A stretch of 64,000 nucleotides of DNA from Duganella sp. 1224 (GCF_013408245.1 NZ_JACBYS010000002.1:924938-988937); one strand, 5' to 3'. Numbered from the stretch's first letter, positions 48,969-59,069 are shown. A program made the numbers and translations. The notes: generated by a model from the letters alone, not told the origin.

Positions 48969-50135
48969 TTATTTACCAGCAGCTGCGGCAACAACGCTCT
49001 TCGCTGCGTCTTCCATCGTGTCGGCGGAGATGATCGGCAGACCGGAGTCGGCCAGCATCTTCTTGCCCAGGTCTTCGTTGGTGCCCTTCATGCGGACCAC
49101 CAGCGGTACCTGCAGCGAAACGGCTTTCGATGCGGTGATCACGCCTTCGGCGATCACGTCGCAGCGCATGATGCCGCCGAAGATGTTCACCAGGATGGCT
49201 TTCAGGCCTGGGTTCTTCAGCATGATCTTGAACGCTTCGGTCACTTTCTCGGCCGTGGCGCCACCGCCCACGTCCAGGAAGTTGGCCGGCTCGCCGCCGA
49301 ACAGCTTGATGGTGTCCATGGTTGCCATGGCCAGGCCGGCGCCGTTCACCAGGCAGCCGATGTTGCCGTCCAGCGAGATGTAGGCCAGGTCGAATTTCGA
49401 TGCTTCGACTTCGGCTGGATCTTCTTCGTCCAGGTCGCGGTAGGCGACGATTTCAGGGTGACGGAACAGCGCGTTGGCGTCGAAGTTGAACTTGGCGTCC
49501 AGGGCGATGACCTTGCCCGAACCGGTCAGGATCAGCGGGTTGATTTCGGCCAGCGAGGCGTCGGTTTCCCAGTAGGCTTTGTACAGGCCTTGCAGGTTGG
49601 TGACGGCGTCGGCGATCGAGCCTTCCGGCACGCCGATCTTGGCGGCGATGGCAGCGGCGTCGGCGTCGGTCAGGCCCACGGCCGGGTCGATGGCGATCGA
49701 GTGGATTTTTTCAGGGTGCGATTCAGCGACTTCTTCGATGTCCATGCCGCCTTCCGACGAGGCCATCAGGACAACGCGCTGGGTCACGCGGTCGGTAACC
49801 AGCGAGACGTACAGTTCTTTCTTGATGTCCGCGCCTTCTTCGATCAGCAGGCGGCGTACTTTTTGACCTTCCGGGCCGGTCTGGTGGGTCACCAGCTGCA
49901 TGCCCATGATCTGGTCAGCGTATTCTTTGACTTGTTCCAGCGACTTGGCCACTTTGACGCCGCCGCCTTTGCCACGGCCACCGGCGTGGATCTGCGCTTT
50001 TACAACCCAGACTGGGCCGCCCAAGGTTTCAGCAGCTTTGACTGCTTCTTCAACGGACATGCACGGAATACCGCGCGGTACCGTCACTCCGTATTTTCGG
50101 AGAATTTCTTTGCCTTGATACTCATGGATCTTCAT
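48969..50135 (-). CDS. sucC: Succinyl-CoA synthetase beta subunit (ADP-forming)
   Basis: The 388-residue ATP-grasp subunit begins [17 protein letters not shown] and has [24 protein letters not shown] and [27 protein letters not shown]. With SucD it makes succinate and ATP in the TCA cycle. An AGAAGGGAAG ribosome binding site precedes the start. A long gene-free leader lies upstream. Confidence 0.97.
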   Translation of the reverse strand: MKIHEYQGKEILRKYGVTVPRGIPCMSVEEAVKAAETLGGPVWVVKAQIHAGGRGKGGGVKVAKSLEQVKEYADQIMGMQLVTHQTGPEGQKVRRLLIEEGADIKKELYVSLVTDRVTQRVVLMASSEGGMDIEEVAESHPEKIHSIAIDPAVGLTDADAAAIAAKIGVPEGSIADAVTNLQGLYKAYWETDASLAEINPLILTGSGKVIALDAKFNFDANALFRHPEIVAYRDLDEEDPAEVEASKFDLAYISLDGNIGCLVNGAGLAMATMDTIKLFGGEPANFLDVGGGATAEKVTEAFKIMLKNPGLKAILVNIFGGIMRCDVIAEGVITASKAVSLQVPLVVRMKGTNEDLGKKMLADSGLPIISADTMEDAAKSVVAAAAGK

Positions 50136-50559
50136 GCTGGCTTCCCTTCTGATGCTGATGTATAAATCGGTTGAATGATTAAGCAGATGTTGTTGCTACG
50201 CGCTACCCGGTGCTGCTTTGTCCACCCAGCGCGGGTAAAACTTCGCCGCTGCGCCGGGGTCACGGTGCAGGACTTGGAATTCTTCGGATTGAAACAGTTG
50301 ATGCAGAGGGGCTGCCAATATCCCGCGTGCCGTCCTCGCTGGGGACAGCTGTGGCGCGCGTGCTCGCTGCGCACGACGGGTGACTGGAGTTAACAGAGAC
50401 ATAAGATCGATACCGCTCTCACGGCATGGGTTAGTTAGCAGCCTGGCGTGTTTTCTCTTATTAAAAACACACGTTGCCGCAGCTTCTACGGACAACCACC
50501 GCCCCCGCGGTGCTGCAAAAACCCTCAAAGTGTAGCACACCCAAGATGGAGTTGACATC
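50136..50559. other. 424-base region between sucC and recX, no convincing gene
   Basis: The region must hold the sucCD promoter. Two hairpins are visible: GTGTTTT-N9-AAAACAC at 50448-50470 and CACCGC-CCCC-GCGGTG at 50497-50512. Short frames exist on both strands, including one of 68 codons on the minus strand ending in an FYPRWVDKAAPGSA-like tail, but none has a proper ribosome binding site or recognisable motif. It could be a decayed gene between recX and sucC. Confidence 0.4.
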
Positions 50560-51012
50560 TTAGTCGTCGAGATCGGCGCCTTTGATGACCTTTTGCACGG
50601 TGCGTTGCGAGAAGCCACGCTGCAACAGAAAGCGAATTTGCTTATGCCGTTCCTGCACATCGTTTGCCACCACGCCGAACTTGCGCTGCCAGATGTCGCG
50701 CGCGCGGTCGAGCTCGGTATCAGCCAGGTGGGATTTGAGGTCTTGCAGGGCTTCGCCACCGACGCCATGGCTTTGCAGCTCGGCGACGATGCGGCTGTTG
50801 CCGTAGCGGGATGCACGGCGGTGGATCAGCGATTCGGAGAAGCGCTCTTGCGACAGCCAGTTGCTTTGTTCCAGCAGGTCGAGCAAGGCGTCGATGTCGT
50901 CGCCCTCCTCGGCATACTTGGCCAGCTTGCGGCCCAGTTCCTGGCGGCTGTGCTCGCGCAGCGAGAGGAAACGCAGGGCGCGCGCCTTGAGGCTTGGTGG
51001 GGGTGTTGGCAT
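50560..51012 (-). CDS. recX: RecX regulatory protein
   Basis: The 150-residue helical protein has [47 protein letters not shown] and [16 protein letters not shown], the three-helix repeats of RecX. It modulates RecA filaments. The start at 51012 was chosen because an upstream frame would begin within the family B repeat. It follows recA by 77 bases filled by that repeat. Confidence 0.93.
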   Translation of the reverse strand: MPTPPPSLKARALRFLSLREHSRQELGRKLAKYAEEGDDIDALLDLLEQSNWLSQERFSESLIHRRASRYGNSRIVAELQSHGVGGEALQDLKSHLADTELDRARDIWQRKFGVVANDVQERHKQIRFLLQRGFSQRTVQKVIKGADLDD

Positions 51013-51086
51013 AGCGTTACTCCCGCGCGGGCGGGAGTCCATGGCATGCTTGCTCAGCATGGGTCCCGGCCTGCGCCGGGACGACA
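51013..51086. repeat. Family B double-hairpin repeat, copy 3 (recX/recA)
   Basis: Stems CTCCCGC-GCGG-GCGGGAG and GTCCCGGC-CTGC-GCCGGGAC lie in tandem with a connector containing TCCATGGCA, GCTTGCTCAGC and ATGG. It occupies almost the whole recA-recX gap and could act as an attenuator or mRNA stabiliser between the two, lowering recX relative to recA. Confidence 0.85.
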
Positions 51087-51089
51087 GGC

Positions 51090-52178
51090 TTAGGCCGCGT
51101 CGGCTTCAGGCTTGGCCGGCTTCAGCTTGACCACGGTGTTGTCGGTGGCCAGCGGCGGCAACACACGTACGCCCAGCGATTCGCGCACCTTGTTTTCAAT
51201 TTCCCACGCCAGCTCCGGACGCTCCTGCAGGAACAAACGGGCGTTGTCCTTGCCCTGGCCGACGCGCTCGCCGTTGTAGCTGTACCACGAGCCCGACTTC
51301 TCGACGATCTTGGCTTCCACGCCCAGGTCCAGGATCTCGCCTTCGCGCGAGGTGCCGGCGCCGTACAGGATGTCGAAGTGCGCTTCCTTGAACGGCGGCG
51401 CAATCTTGTTCTTGACCACCTTGACCTTGGTTTCGTTACCGATGACCTCGTCACCGGACTTGATCGAGCCGGTGCGGCGGATGTCCAGGCGCACCGAGGC
51501 GTAGAACTTCAGCGCGTTACCGCCGGTGGTGGTTTCCGGCGAACCGAACATCACGCCGATCTTCATGCGGATCTGGTTGATGAAGATGACCAGCGTGTTG
51601 GTGCGGTTGATCGAGCCGGTCAGCTTGCGCAGCGCTTGCGACATCAGGCGCGCTTGCAGGCCCGGCAGGGCGTCGCCCATGTCGCCTTCAATTTCCGCGC
51701 GCGGGGTCAGGGCGGCGACCGAGTCGACCACCACCAGGTCCACCGAGCCGGAGCGCACCAGCGCGTCGCAGATTTCCAGCGCCTGTTCGCCGGTGTCCGG
51801 CTGCGAGATCAGCAGCTCGTGCAGGTTGACGCCCAGCTTCTGCGCATAAGTCACGTCCAGCGCGTGTTCAGCGTCGATGAAGGCGCAGGTGCCGCCCAGT
51901 TTTTGCATCTCGGCGATGGTTTGCAGCGTCAGCGTGGTTTTACCCGACGATTCCGGACCGTAGATTTCCACCACGCGGCCGCGCGGCAGGCCGCCGACGC
52001 CCAGCGCCACGTCCAGGCCCAGCGAGCCGGTCGACACGACCTGCACTTCTTCGATCGGTGCGCTGGCGTCCATGCGCATGACGGAACCCTTGCCGAATTG
52101 CTTTTCGATCTGGGCCAGCGCAGCAGCCAGCGCCTTGGCTTTTTCAGATGCAGGTACTACGCCTTTTTTGTCGTCCAT
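51090..52178 (-). CDS. recA: Recombinase RecA
   Basis: The 362-residue protein has [17 protein letters not shown] (Walker A), VVDSVAAL (Walker B), and [19 protein letters not shown] (L2 loop region), with the C-terminal [12 protein letters not shown] tail. It catalyses strand exchange and stimulates LexA self-cleavage. An SOS box lies 42 bases upstream. Confidence 0.98.
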   Translation of the reverse strand: MDDKKGVVPASEKAKALAAALAQIEKQFGKGSVMRMDASAPIEEVQVVSTGSLGLDVALGVGGLPRGRVVEIYGPESSGKTTLTLQTIAEMQKLGGTCAFIDAEHALDVTYAQKLGVNLHELLISQPDTGEQALEICDALVRSGSVDLVVVDSVAALTPRAEIEGDMGDALPGLQARLMSQALRKLTGSINRTNTLVIFINQIRMKIGVMFGSPETTTGGNALKFYASVRLDIRRTGSIKSGDEVIGNETKVKVVKNKIAPPFKEAHFDILYGAGTSREGEILDLGVEAKIVEKSGSWYSYNGERVGQGKDNARLFLQERPELAWEIENKVRESLGVRVLPPLATDNTVVKLKPAKPEADAA

Positions 52179-52219
52179 AATGTGCTTTCAGCCGGTTAGA
52201 TTGTTCGATACAGGTAGCA

Positions 52220-52235
52220 CTGTATAAAAAAACAG
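52220..52235. promoter_or_regulatory. LexA SOS box of recA
   Basis: CTGT-ATAAAAAA-ACAG is a perfect CTGT-N8-ACAG LexA site, extended to AGCACTGT...ACAGTGCT on both sides. It lies 42-57 bases upstream of the recA start, where LexA binding would block its promoter. Confidence 0.9.
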
Positions 52236-52324
52236 TGCTTAATGCAAGCGGGATTTTTGCAAATTCTTTGAGAAAGCACAAAAAGTCGCCAAAATAGGGC
52301 CTTGTGCAGCCGGAGTAGATTCAC

Positions 52325-53038
52325 ATGCGTATATTACTTGCCGAAGACGACAGCGTACTGGCCGACGGGCTGACCCGCTCCTTGCGCCAGTCGGGCTACG
52401 CCATCGATTGCGTCCGCAACGGGCAAGAGGCGGACACCGCCCTGTCGACCCAGGAATTCGACCTGCTAATCCTGGACCTGGGCCTGCCCAAGCTGTCCGG
52501 GCTGGAGGTGCTGCGCCGCCTGCGCGCGCGTTCGTCGCTGCTGCCGGTGCTGATCCTGACCGCCGCCGACTCGATCGAGCAGCGCGTCAATGGCCTCGAC
52601 CTCGGCGCCGATGATTATATGGCCAAGCCGTTCGCCTTGTCCGAACTGGAGGCCAGGGTGCGCGCCCTGACCCGCCGCGGCGCCGGCGGCGGCGCCACCG
52701 TCATCCGCCACGGCCCGCTCAGTTATGACCAGGTCGGCCGCAGCGCCTACATCAACGAGCAGATGCTGGACCTGTCGGCGCGCGAGCTGGGCCTGCTGGA
52801 AATCCTGCTGGCCCGCACCGGCCGGCTGGTATCGAAAGAACAACTGGTCGACCACCTGTGCGAATGGGGCGAGGAGGTCAGCAACAACGCCATCGAGGTG
52901 TATGTGCACCGCCTGCGCAAGAAGATCGAGGTCGGCGGCGTGCGCATCGCCACCGTGCGCGGCCTCGGCTACTGCCTGGAGAAATTCAACGAGGCCGCCG
53001 CGCGCGCCAGCGCCGAGGCCGGAGACGCCAACAAGTGA
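52325..53038 (+). CDS. OmpR/TctD-family response regulator
   Basis: The 237-residue protein has a receiver domain with acidic pair Glu7/Asp8-Asp9, phosphorylation site Asp51 in DLLILDLGLPKLSG, a Lys in GADDYMAKPF, and a C-terminal OmpR-type winged helix (LVDHLCEWGEEVSNNAIEVYVHRLRKKIE). It is coupled to a sensor kinase by a GTGA overlap and probably controls the symporter operon that follows. Confidence 0.93.
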   Translation: MRILLAEDDSVLADGLTRSLRQSGYAIDCVRNGQEADTALSTQEFDLLILDLGLPKLSGLEVLRRLRARSSLLPVLILTAADSIEQRVNGLDLGADDYMAKPFALSELEARVRALTRRGAGGGATVIRHGPLSYDQVGRSAYINEQMLDLSARELGLLEILLARTGRLVSKEQLVDHLCEWGEEVSNNAIEVYVHRLRKKIEVGGVRIATVRGLGYCLEKFNEAAARASAEAGDANK

Positions 53039-54552
53039 GCGCGCCCCAGGAAGCCGAACTGGCGTATCAGCCGCCCGCGCCCGACGCGGACGAGGACATA
53101 CAACATTCCCTGTTCGGCGAAATCCTGGACTGGATGCTGGCCCCGCTGCTGCTGCTGTGGCCGATGAGCATCGCCATCACCTACCTGGTCGCCAAGTCGA
53201 TCGCCAACCAGCCCTTCGACCACGCGCTGGAGGACAGCGTCACCGTGCTGGCCCAGCAGGTGCGCTCGGTCGACGGCAAGCTGATCAAGAGCCTGAGCGG
53301 CTCGGCCCGCGACATCCTGCGCGCCGACGACATCGACAACGTCTACTTCCAGATCCAGGGCCCGCGCGGCGAACACATCGACGGCGACCGCGACATGCCG
53401 CAGCCGGTGCTGGACGACGAGGACAAGACCAGCGCCGGCGGCGTGCGCTTCCGCAACGACAGCATGCACGGCGCGCCGGTGCGGGTCGCCTTCGCCTACG
53501 TGCAGATCGAGCGCAACGACGGCAGCTCGCCGCAGCTGGCGCTGGTGCAGGTGGCGGAAACGCTGGAGAAGCGCGCCCAGTTGGCCAACGCCATCATCAA
53601 GGGCGTGATCCTGCCGCAGTTCATCGTGCTGCCGGTGGTGCTGGCCCTGGTGTGGTTTGCGCTGGCGCGCGGACTGTCGCCGCTGGCGCAGCTGCAGGAA
53701 CGCATCCGCGCCCGCGGTTCCGAGGACCTGAGCCCGATCGCCTCCAACCAGGTGCCGGAGGAAATCACGCCGCTGGTGCGCTCGCTCAACGAGATGCTGT
53801 CGCGCTTGTCGCTGACCATCGACATGCAGAAGCGCTTCATCGCCGACGCCGCCCACCAGATGCGCACGCCGCTGGCCGGCATGCGCATGCAGTCCGAGCT
53901 GGCGCTGCGCCAGACCGACAGCGGCGAGATCCACCGCTCGCTGGAGCAGCTGGCCAAGAGCTCGGAGGCGGCAACGCGCCTGGTGAACCAGCTGCTGGCC
54001 CTGGCGCGCGCTGAAAATCATCCGCAGACCGGCAGCGCCATGGCGCCGCTGGACCTGGCCGAGCTGGCGCGCATGGTGGTGCAGGACTGGGTGCAGGCCT
54101 CGTTCGCGCACCATATCGACCTCGGCTTTGAAGCGCCGCCGCAGCCGCTGGTCATCACCGGCAACGCCACCATGCTGCGCGAGCTGCTGTCCAACCTGAT
54201 CGACAACGCGCTGCGCTACACGCCGGCCGGCGGCAGCGTCACGGTGCGCGTGCGCAGCGACGAGCTGGAGCACGGCTACCTGGAGGTGGAGGACACCGGC
54301 CCCGGCATCGCTCCGGGCGAGCGCGAGCGCGTATTCGAGCGCTTCTACCGCATCCTCGGCAACACCGCTGAGGGCAGCGGACTGGGCCTGGCGATCGTGC
54401 GCGAGATCGCCCAGCAGCACAACGCCGAGGTCGACATTTTCAACAACCCGCGCGCCACCCAGCCCAAGCTGCCGGGCGCGCTGTTCCGCCTGACCTTCGC
54501 GCTGCCGCCGGCGCCGCGCGAGGACGACGACGAACCGCCGTACTATGGATAA
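53035..54552 (+). CDS. Sensor histidine kinase (TctE-like)
   Basis: The 505-residue kinase begins with GTG at the TGA of the response regulator. It has two membrane helices (about 33-60 and 190-215) around a periplasmic sensor region, a HAMP-like linker, and the phosphorylated His in DAAHQMRTPLAGM (about 275). The ATPase domain has LLSNLIDNALRYT, EDTGPGIAPGE and GSGLGLAIV. The HQMRTP form is typical of TctE kinases that sense tricarboxylates or other organic acids. Its end overlaps the next gene by eight bases. Confidence 0.92.
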   Translation: MSAPQEAELAYQPPAPDADEDIQHSLFGEILDWMLAPLLLLWPMSIAITYLVAKSIANQPFDHALEDSVTVLAQQVRSVDGKLIKSLSGSARDILRADDIDNVYFQIQGPRGEHIDGDRDMPQPVLDDEDKTSAGGVRFRNDSMHGAPVRVAFAYVQIERNDGSSPQLALVQVAETLEKRAQLANAIIKGVILPQFIVLPVVLALVWFALARGLSPLAQLQERIRARGSEDLSPIASNQVPEEITPLVRSLNEMLSRLSLTIDMQKRFIADAAHQMRTPLAGMRMQSELALRQTDSGEIHRSLEQLAKSSEAATRLVNQLLALARAENHPQTGSAMAPLDLAELARMVVQDWVQASFAHHIDLGFEAPPQPLVITGNATMLRELLSNLIDNALRYTPAGGSVTVRVRSDELEHGYLEVEDTGPGIAPGERERVFERFYRILGNTAEGSGLGLAIVREIAQQHNAEVDIFNNPRATQPKLPGALFRLTFALPPAPREDDDEPPYYG

Positions 54553-54922
54553 ACCAGCCTCCCCCGCCGCCCAGCCGCAGCCATCCGCCGCCGGCCCCGC
54601 CGCTGTGGCCGGGCCGACGTCCGCCCACGCCGCCCACGCCGCCCTCCCGCCGGACGGGCCAACCGGGCCCCGGCTCACGCGCCTGCAGCACTGGCACAAG
54701 GTCCGGCGCATGACCACGTTGCTGCTGCTGCTGTGGCTGCTCACCGGCTTTTGCGCCGCCTTCTTCGCCCGCGAGCTGGCCGGGCTGAGCGTGTTCGGCT
54801 GGCCGCTGTCGTTCTACCTGGCGGCGCAGGGCGCGTCGCTGGTCTACCTCGGCATCATCGGCTTCTACGCCTGGCGCATGCGCCGGCTGGACCGCGCCGC
54901 CGCCACGGAGCACCGCGCGTGA
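54545..54922 (+). CDS. DUF4212-domain small symporter subunit
   Basis: This 125-residue membrane protein has an Ala/Pro-rich N-terminal extension (about 1-42), then HWHKVRRMTTLLLLLWLLTGFCAAFFAREL and a second helix SFYLAAQGASLVYLGIIGFYAWRM, the DUF4212 layout. Such proteins are usually encoded next to a sodium:solute symporter and are probably its small partner. It overlaps both neighbours by short stretches, giving a coupled four-gene unit. Confidence 0.9.
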   Translation: MDKPASPAAQPQPSAAGPAAVAGPTSAHAAHAALPPDGPTGPRLTRLQHWHKVRRMTTLLLLLWLLTGFCAAFFARELAGLSVFGWPLSFYLAAQGASLVYLGIIGFYAWRMRRLDRAAATEHRA

Positions 54923-56976
54923 AGCCGCCCCGCACCTTCTTCCAGCGCCTGCGCAGCTACTACGCCATGTTCACCGCCGGCTTCGGCTGCTTCCTGATCG
55001 CGCTGGCGGCGCTGGAGCAGGAAGGCATGCCGCGCCAATGGATCGGCTACCTGTTCATGTTTGCCACCATCGTGCTGTACGCGCTGATCGGCGTCATCAG
55101 CCGCACCTCCAACGTGCTGGAATACTACGTGGCCGGGCGCCGCGTGCCGGCCATGTTCAACGGCATGGCCACCGCCGCCGACTGGATCTCGGCCGCCAGC
55201 TTCATCAGCCTGGCCGGCGGCCTGTACCTGCACGGCTTCGACGGCCTGGCCTACATCATGGGCTGGACCGGCGGCTACTGCCTGGTGGCGCTGCTGATCG
55301 CGCCCTACCTGCGCAAGTTCGCCCAGTACACCATCCCCGACTTCCTGGCCGAACGCTACGGCGGCGCCGACAACGCCGACCACGGCGGCCGTCTGGTACG
55401 CGTGCTGGCGGTGATCGCCACCATCATCGTCTCCTTCACCTACGTGGTGGCGCAGATCTACGCGGTGGGCCTGATCGCCTCGCGCTTCACCGGCGTCGAC
55501 TTCTCGGTCGGCATCTTCCTCGGCCTGGCCAGCATCCTGGTGTGCTCCTTCCTCGGCGGCATGCGCGCCATCACCTGGACCCAGGTGGCGCAGTACATCA
55601 TCATCCTGGTGGCCTTCCTGATCCCGGCCATGTGGCTGTCCGCCAAGCACTCGGACAATCCGATCCCGCAGGTGGCCTACGGCAAGCTGCTGCCCAAGCT
55701 CAGCGCGCGCGAGCACGTGCTGCAGGAAGATCCGAAAGAGGCCGAAGTGCGCGCCCTCTTCCGCGCCCGCGCCGCCGACTACGAACGGCGCCTCGCCACG
55801 CTGCCGGCCTCGTGGGAAATCGGCCGCGTCGAGGCACAGCGCAAGCTCGACCAGGTCAAGGCGCGCAACGCCTCGCTGCTGGACATCCGCAACGCCGAGC
55901 GCGAACTGGTGGCCTACCCGAAAAATGCCGACGAGGCCGAACGGCTGTGGACCGAGGCGCGCGAGCAAAACCTGCAGCGCGCCGAGCCGATCACGCCGCA
56001 CGCCACGCCCTACCCCGGCGACGCCGACACCTCCGACATCAAGCGCAACAACTTCCTGGCGCTGGTGTTCTGCCTGATGCTGGGCACGGCCGCGCTGCCG
56101 CACATCCTGATGCGCTCCTACACCACGCCCTCGGTGCACGCAACCCGGGTGTCGGTGCTGTGGACGCTGTTCTTCATCCTGCTGATCTACCTGACCATTC
56201 CGGCGCTGGCGGTGCTGGTCAAGTACGACATCTACAGCGCGCTGGTCGGTACCGACTACCACCACCTGCCCAACTGGGTGTCGTACTGGGCCAACGTCGA
56301 CAAGGTCAACCCGCTGTTCAGCATCAGCGACGTCAACCACGACGGCGTGGTGCAACTGGCCGAAATCACCATCGACGCCGACGTGCTGGTGCTGGCCACG
56401 CCGGAAATCGCCGGCCTGCCCTACGTGATCTCCGGGCTGGTGGCGGCCGGCGGCCTGGCGGCGGCGCTGTCGACGGCGGACGGCCTGCTGCTGGCCATCT
56501 CCAACGCGCTGTCGCACGACGTCTACTACAAGCTGGTGGACCGCGGCGCCTCGACCCAGAAGCGGGTGACGATTTCCAAGCTGCTGCTGCTGGCGGTGGC
56601 CTTCATCGCCGCGTATGCCGCCTCCACCAAGCCGGGCGACATCCTGTCGCTGGTGGGCGCGGCCTTCTCGCTGGCCGGATCGACGCTGTTCCCGGCGCTG
56701 GTGCTGGGCGTGTTCTGGAAGCGCGCCAACCACCATGGCGCGGTGGCCGGCATGACGGTCGGCTTCCTGGTGTGCGTCTACTACATGCTGCACACCAATC
56801 CGATCCTGGGCGGCGGCGCGGCCAACCAGTGGTTCCACATCGCGCCGATCTCGGCCGGCATCTTTGGCGTGCCGGCCGGGCTGATGACGGTGGTCGCGGT
56901 CAGCCTGCTGACGCCGGCGCCGGGGCCGCAGAGCGGCGCACTGGTCGACTACATCCGGGCGCCGGAACAACAATAA
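54919..56976 (+). CDS. Sodium:solute symporter family protein (VC_2705-like)
   Basis: The 685-residue transporter starts with a GTG at the TGA of the DUF4212 gene. It has the SSS core with EYYVAGRRVPAMFNGMATAADWISAASFISLAGGLY and YVISGLVAAGGLAAALSTADGLLLAISNALSHDVYYK. A hydrophilic insertion of roughly 120 residues (about 250-375) with coiled-coil character lies between helices. It probably takes up acetate or another short organic acid with sodium. The preceding TctDE-like pair is its likely regulator. Confidence 0.9.
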   Translation: MKPPRTFFQRLRSYYAMFTAGFGCFLIALAALEQEGMPRQWIGYLFMFATIVLYALIGVISRTSNVLEYYVAGRRVPAMFNGMATAADWISAASFISLAGGLYLHGFDGLAYIMGWTGGYCLVALLIAPYLRKFAQYTIPDFLAERYGGADNADHGGRLVRVLAVIATIIVSFTYVVAQIYAVGLIASRFTGVDFSVGIFLGLASILVCSFLGGMRAITWTQVAQYIIILVAFLIPAMWLSAKHSDNPIPQVAYGKLLPKLSAREHVLQEDPKEAEVRALFRARAADYERRLATLPASWEIGRVEAQRKLDQVKARNASLLDIRNAERELVAYPKNADEAERLWTEAREQNLQRAEPITPHATPYPGDADTSDIKRNNFLALVFCLMLGTAALPHILMRSYTTPSVHATRVSVLWTLFFILLIYLTIPALAVLVKYDIYSALVGTDYHHLPNWVSYWANVDKVNPLFSISDVNHDGVVQLAEITIDADVLVLATPEIAGLPYVISGLVAAGGLAAALSTADGLLLAISNALSHDVYYKLVDRGASTQKRVTISKLLLLAVAFIAAYAASTKPGDILSLVGAAFSLAGSTLFPALVLGVFWKRANHHGAVAGMTVGFLVCVYYMLHTNPILGGGAANQWFHIAPISAGIFGVPAGLMTVVAVSLLTPAPGPQSGALVDYIRAPEQQ

Positions 56977-57053
56977 AATACATTGTCGTGATGGCGTTTT
57001 TGATAACTTGGTGCTATCTTGCATCAGTTACCGATTTTATAACACGCCCCCCC

Positions 57054-59069
57054 ATGCGCTACCACTTCCTTCACGTCCTGGCCCTGGCCGGCGCCCTGCT
57101 GTGCGGCCCGTCGCTGGCCGCCGACGCGGCCAAGGGTCCGCCGCCGATCGCCGACTTTTTCAGCAACCCGGAATTCACCGACGCCCTGCTGTCGCCGAGC
57201 GGCAAATACCTGGCGGTACGGGTCAGCAACAAGAACAGCAAGCGCGACATGCTGGGCGTGGTCGACCTGAGCACCAACGCCATCAAGGTGGTAGGCAACT
57301 TCAAGGATGCCGACATCGGCACCTACCAGTGGGTCAACGACGAGCGCCTGGTGTTCACCGCCACCGACCGCGACCTGGCCGAGGGCGATCTGCGCTATGC
57401 GCCCGGCCTGTACGCCATCAACCGTGACGGCACCAAGTTCCGCCAGCTGGCGATGCGCGACGGCCAGCCCTTCATCAGTGACGCCGGCGCCATGGGCGCG
57501 CGCGAGTTGCTGCCGTGGCACACCTATCTGCTGCCGCAGCACGGCACCCAGGATACCGAGTACATCTACGTCGAAGACCGCATCTTCAGCGCCAATGGCG
57601 AATACCTGTACAGCAACCTGGTGAAACTGAACACGCTCAACGGCCGCATCACCGGCGGCGTCAAGCGTCCGGGCGACAGCTACTTCTGGCTGCTGGACAA
57701 CCAGGGCGAGCCGCGCCTGACCCTCACCAGCGACAAGGGCGGCACCAACAGCCTGTACTACCGCGATCCCGCCAACGACGAGTGGCGCAAGCTGACCGAC
57801 TTCGAGCGCTACACCAACCAGGGCGCGTTTGGTCCGCTGTCGTTCGGACCGGACGGCACCTTCTACGTCATCAGCGGCAATCCCGGCAAGGACACCACCG
57901 CCGTATTCACCTACAACATCGCCACCGCCACCCTGGCCGGCAAGCCGCTGGTGGCGCTGGACGGCTACGACTTCCGTGGCGACATGATCGTGCGCAACAA
58001 CAAGCTGCTGGGCGTCAACCACCTGACCGATGCCTGGGGCACCACCTGGCTCGATCCGGCGATGAAAGCCATGCAGGAAAAGATCGACAAGATGCTGCCC
58101 CACACCGTCAACCTGCTGACGCTGCCGGAGCGGCCGCAAACGCCGTGGGTGATGGTGACCGCCTTCGCCGACATCTGGCCCAAGCGCACGCTGCTGTACA
58201 ACACCGAGACCGGGAAGCTGACCCTGGTCGGCGCGTCGCGCGCCAGCATCGATCCCAACCAGATGGCGCGCAAGGACCTGGTGCACTACAAGGCGCGCGA
58301 CGGCCTGCGCATCCCCGCCTGGCTGACGCTGCCCAAGGGCGGCGGCAAGAACGGGCCGCTGGTGGTGCTGGTGCACGGCGGCCCGTGGGTGCGTGGCGGC
58401 GAATGGGACTGGGACGCGCAAACGCAGTTCCTGGCCTCGCGCGGCTACGCAGTGCTGGAACCGGAATTTCGCGGCAGCACCGGCTACGGCGGCCGCCTGT
58501 ACCACGCCGGCTGGAAGCAATGGGGCCTGAAGATGCAGGACGACATCACCGACGGCACCCGCTGGGCCATTGCCCAGGGCTATGCCGACCCGCAGCGCAT
58601 CTGCATCGCCGGCGCCAGCTATGGCGGCTACGCCACGCTGATGGGCCTGATCAAGGAGCCGGCGCTGTACAAATGCGGCGTCGAATGGGTGGGCGTCAGC
58701 GACATCAACCTGATGTACAACGGCAGCTGGTTCTACAGCTCCGACCTCACCGACGACTACAAGCGCTACGGCATGCCGGTGCTGATCGGCGACCCGCAGA
58801 AAGACGCGGAACAGCTGAAAGCCACCTCGCCGCTGCTGCGCGCCAGCGAGGTCAAACAGCCGCTGCTGATGGCCTACGGCGGCGCCGACACCCGCGTGCC
58901 GCTGCCGCACGGCACCAAGTTCTACAAGGCGGTCAAGGAAACCAACCCCAACGTCGAGTGGATCGAATACGAGGACGAGGGCCATGGCTGGCGCGTGCCG
59001 CAGAACCGCATCGACTTCTGGAGTCGCGTGGAGAAATTCCTCGACAAGAATATCGGCCACGGACCATAA
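57054..59069 (+). CDS. S9-family prolyl-oligopeptidase-like peptidase, copy 1
   Basis: The 671-residue precursor has a signal peptide (MRYHFLHVLALAGALLCGPSLAA). A beta-propeller region follows with ADFFSNPEFTDALLSPSGKYLAV and similar strands, then an alpha/beta-hydrolase domain. Catalytic residues: Ser in GASYGGYATL (about 522), Asp in GGADTR (about 611), His in DEGHGW (about 643). The NSPLV-like insertion is absent. It is followed, after 109 bases, by a near copy of itself. Confidence 0.93.
   Translation: MRYHFLHVLALAGALLCGPSLAADAAKGPPPIADFFSNPEFTDALLSPSGKYLAVRVSNKNSKRDMLGVVDLSTNAIKVVGNFKDADIGTYQWVNDERLVFTATDRDLAEGDLRYAPGLYAINRDGTKFRQLAMRDGQPFISDAGAMGARELLPWHTYLLPQHGTQDTEYIYVEDRIFSANGEYLYSNLVKLNTLNGRITGGVKRPGDSYFWLLDNQGEPRLTLTSDKGGTNSLYYRDPANDEWRKLTDFERYTNQGAFGPLSFGPDGTFYVISGNPGKDTTAVFTYNIATATLAGKPLVALDGYDFRGDMIVRNNKLLGVNHLTDAWGTTWLDPAMKAMQEKIDKMLPHTVNLLTLPERPQTPWVMVTAFADIWPKRTLLYNTETGKLTLVGASRASIDPNQMARKDLVHYKARDGLRIPAWLTLPKGGGKNGPLVVLVHGGPWVRGGEWDWDAQTQFLASRGYAVLEPEFRGSTGYGGRLYHAGWKQWGLKMQDDITDGTRWAIAQGYADPQRICIAGASYGGYATLMGLIKEPALYKCGVEWVGVSDINLMYNGSWFYSSDLTDDYKRYGMPVLIGDPQKDAEQLKATSPLLRASEVKQPLLMAYGGADTRVPLPHGTKFYKAVKETNPNVEWIEYEDEGHGWRVPQNRIDFWSRVEKFLDKNIGHGP

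Noticed and set aside
50175..50393. 72-codon frame on the + strand between recX and sucC
   Set aside because: No ribosome binding site, no motif, and no consistent reading-frame character.
55038..57053. Upstream extension of the first S9 peptidase frame through the symporter gene
   Set aside because: The region is coding in another frame for a well-recognised sodium:solute symporter; the true start is at the signal peptide at 57054.
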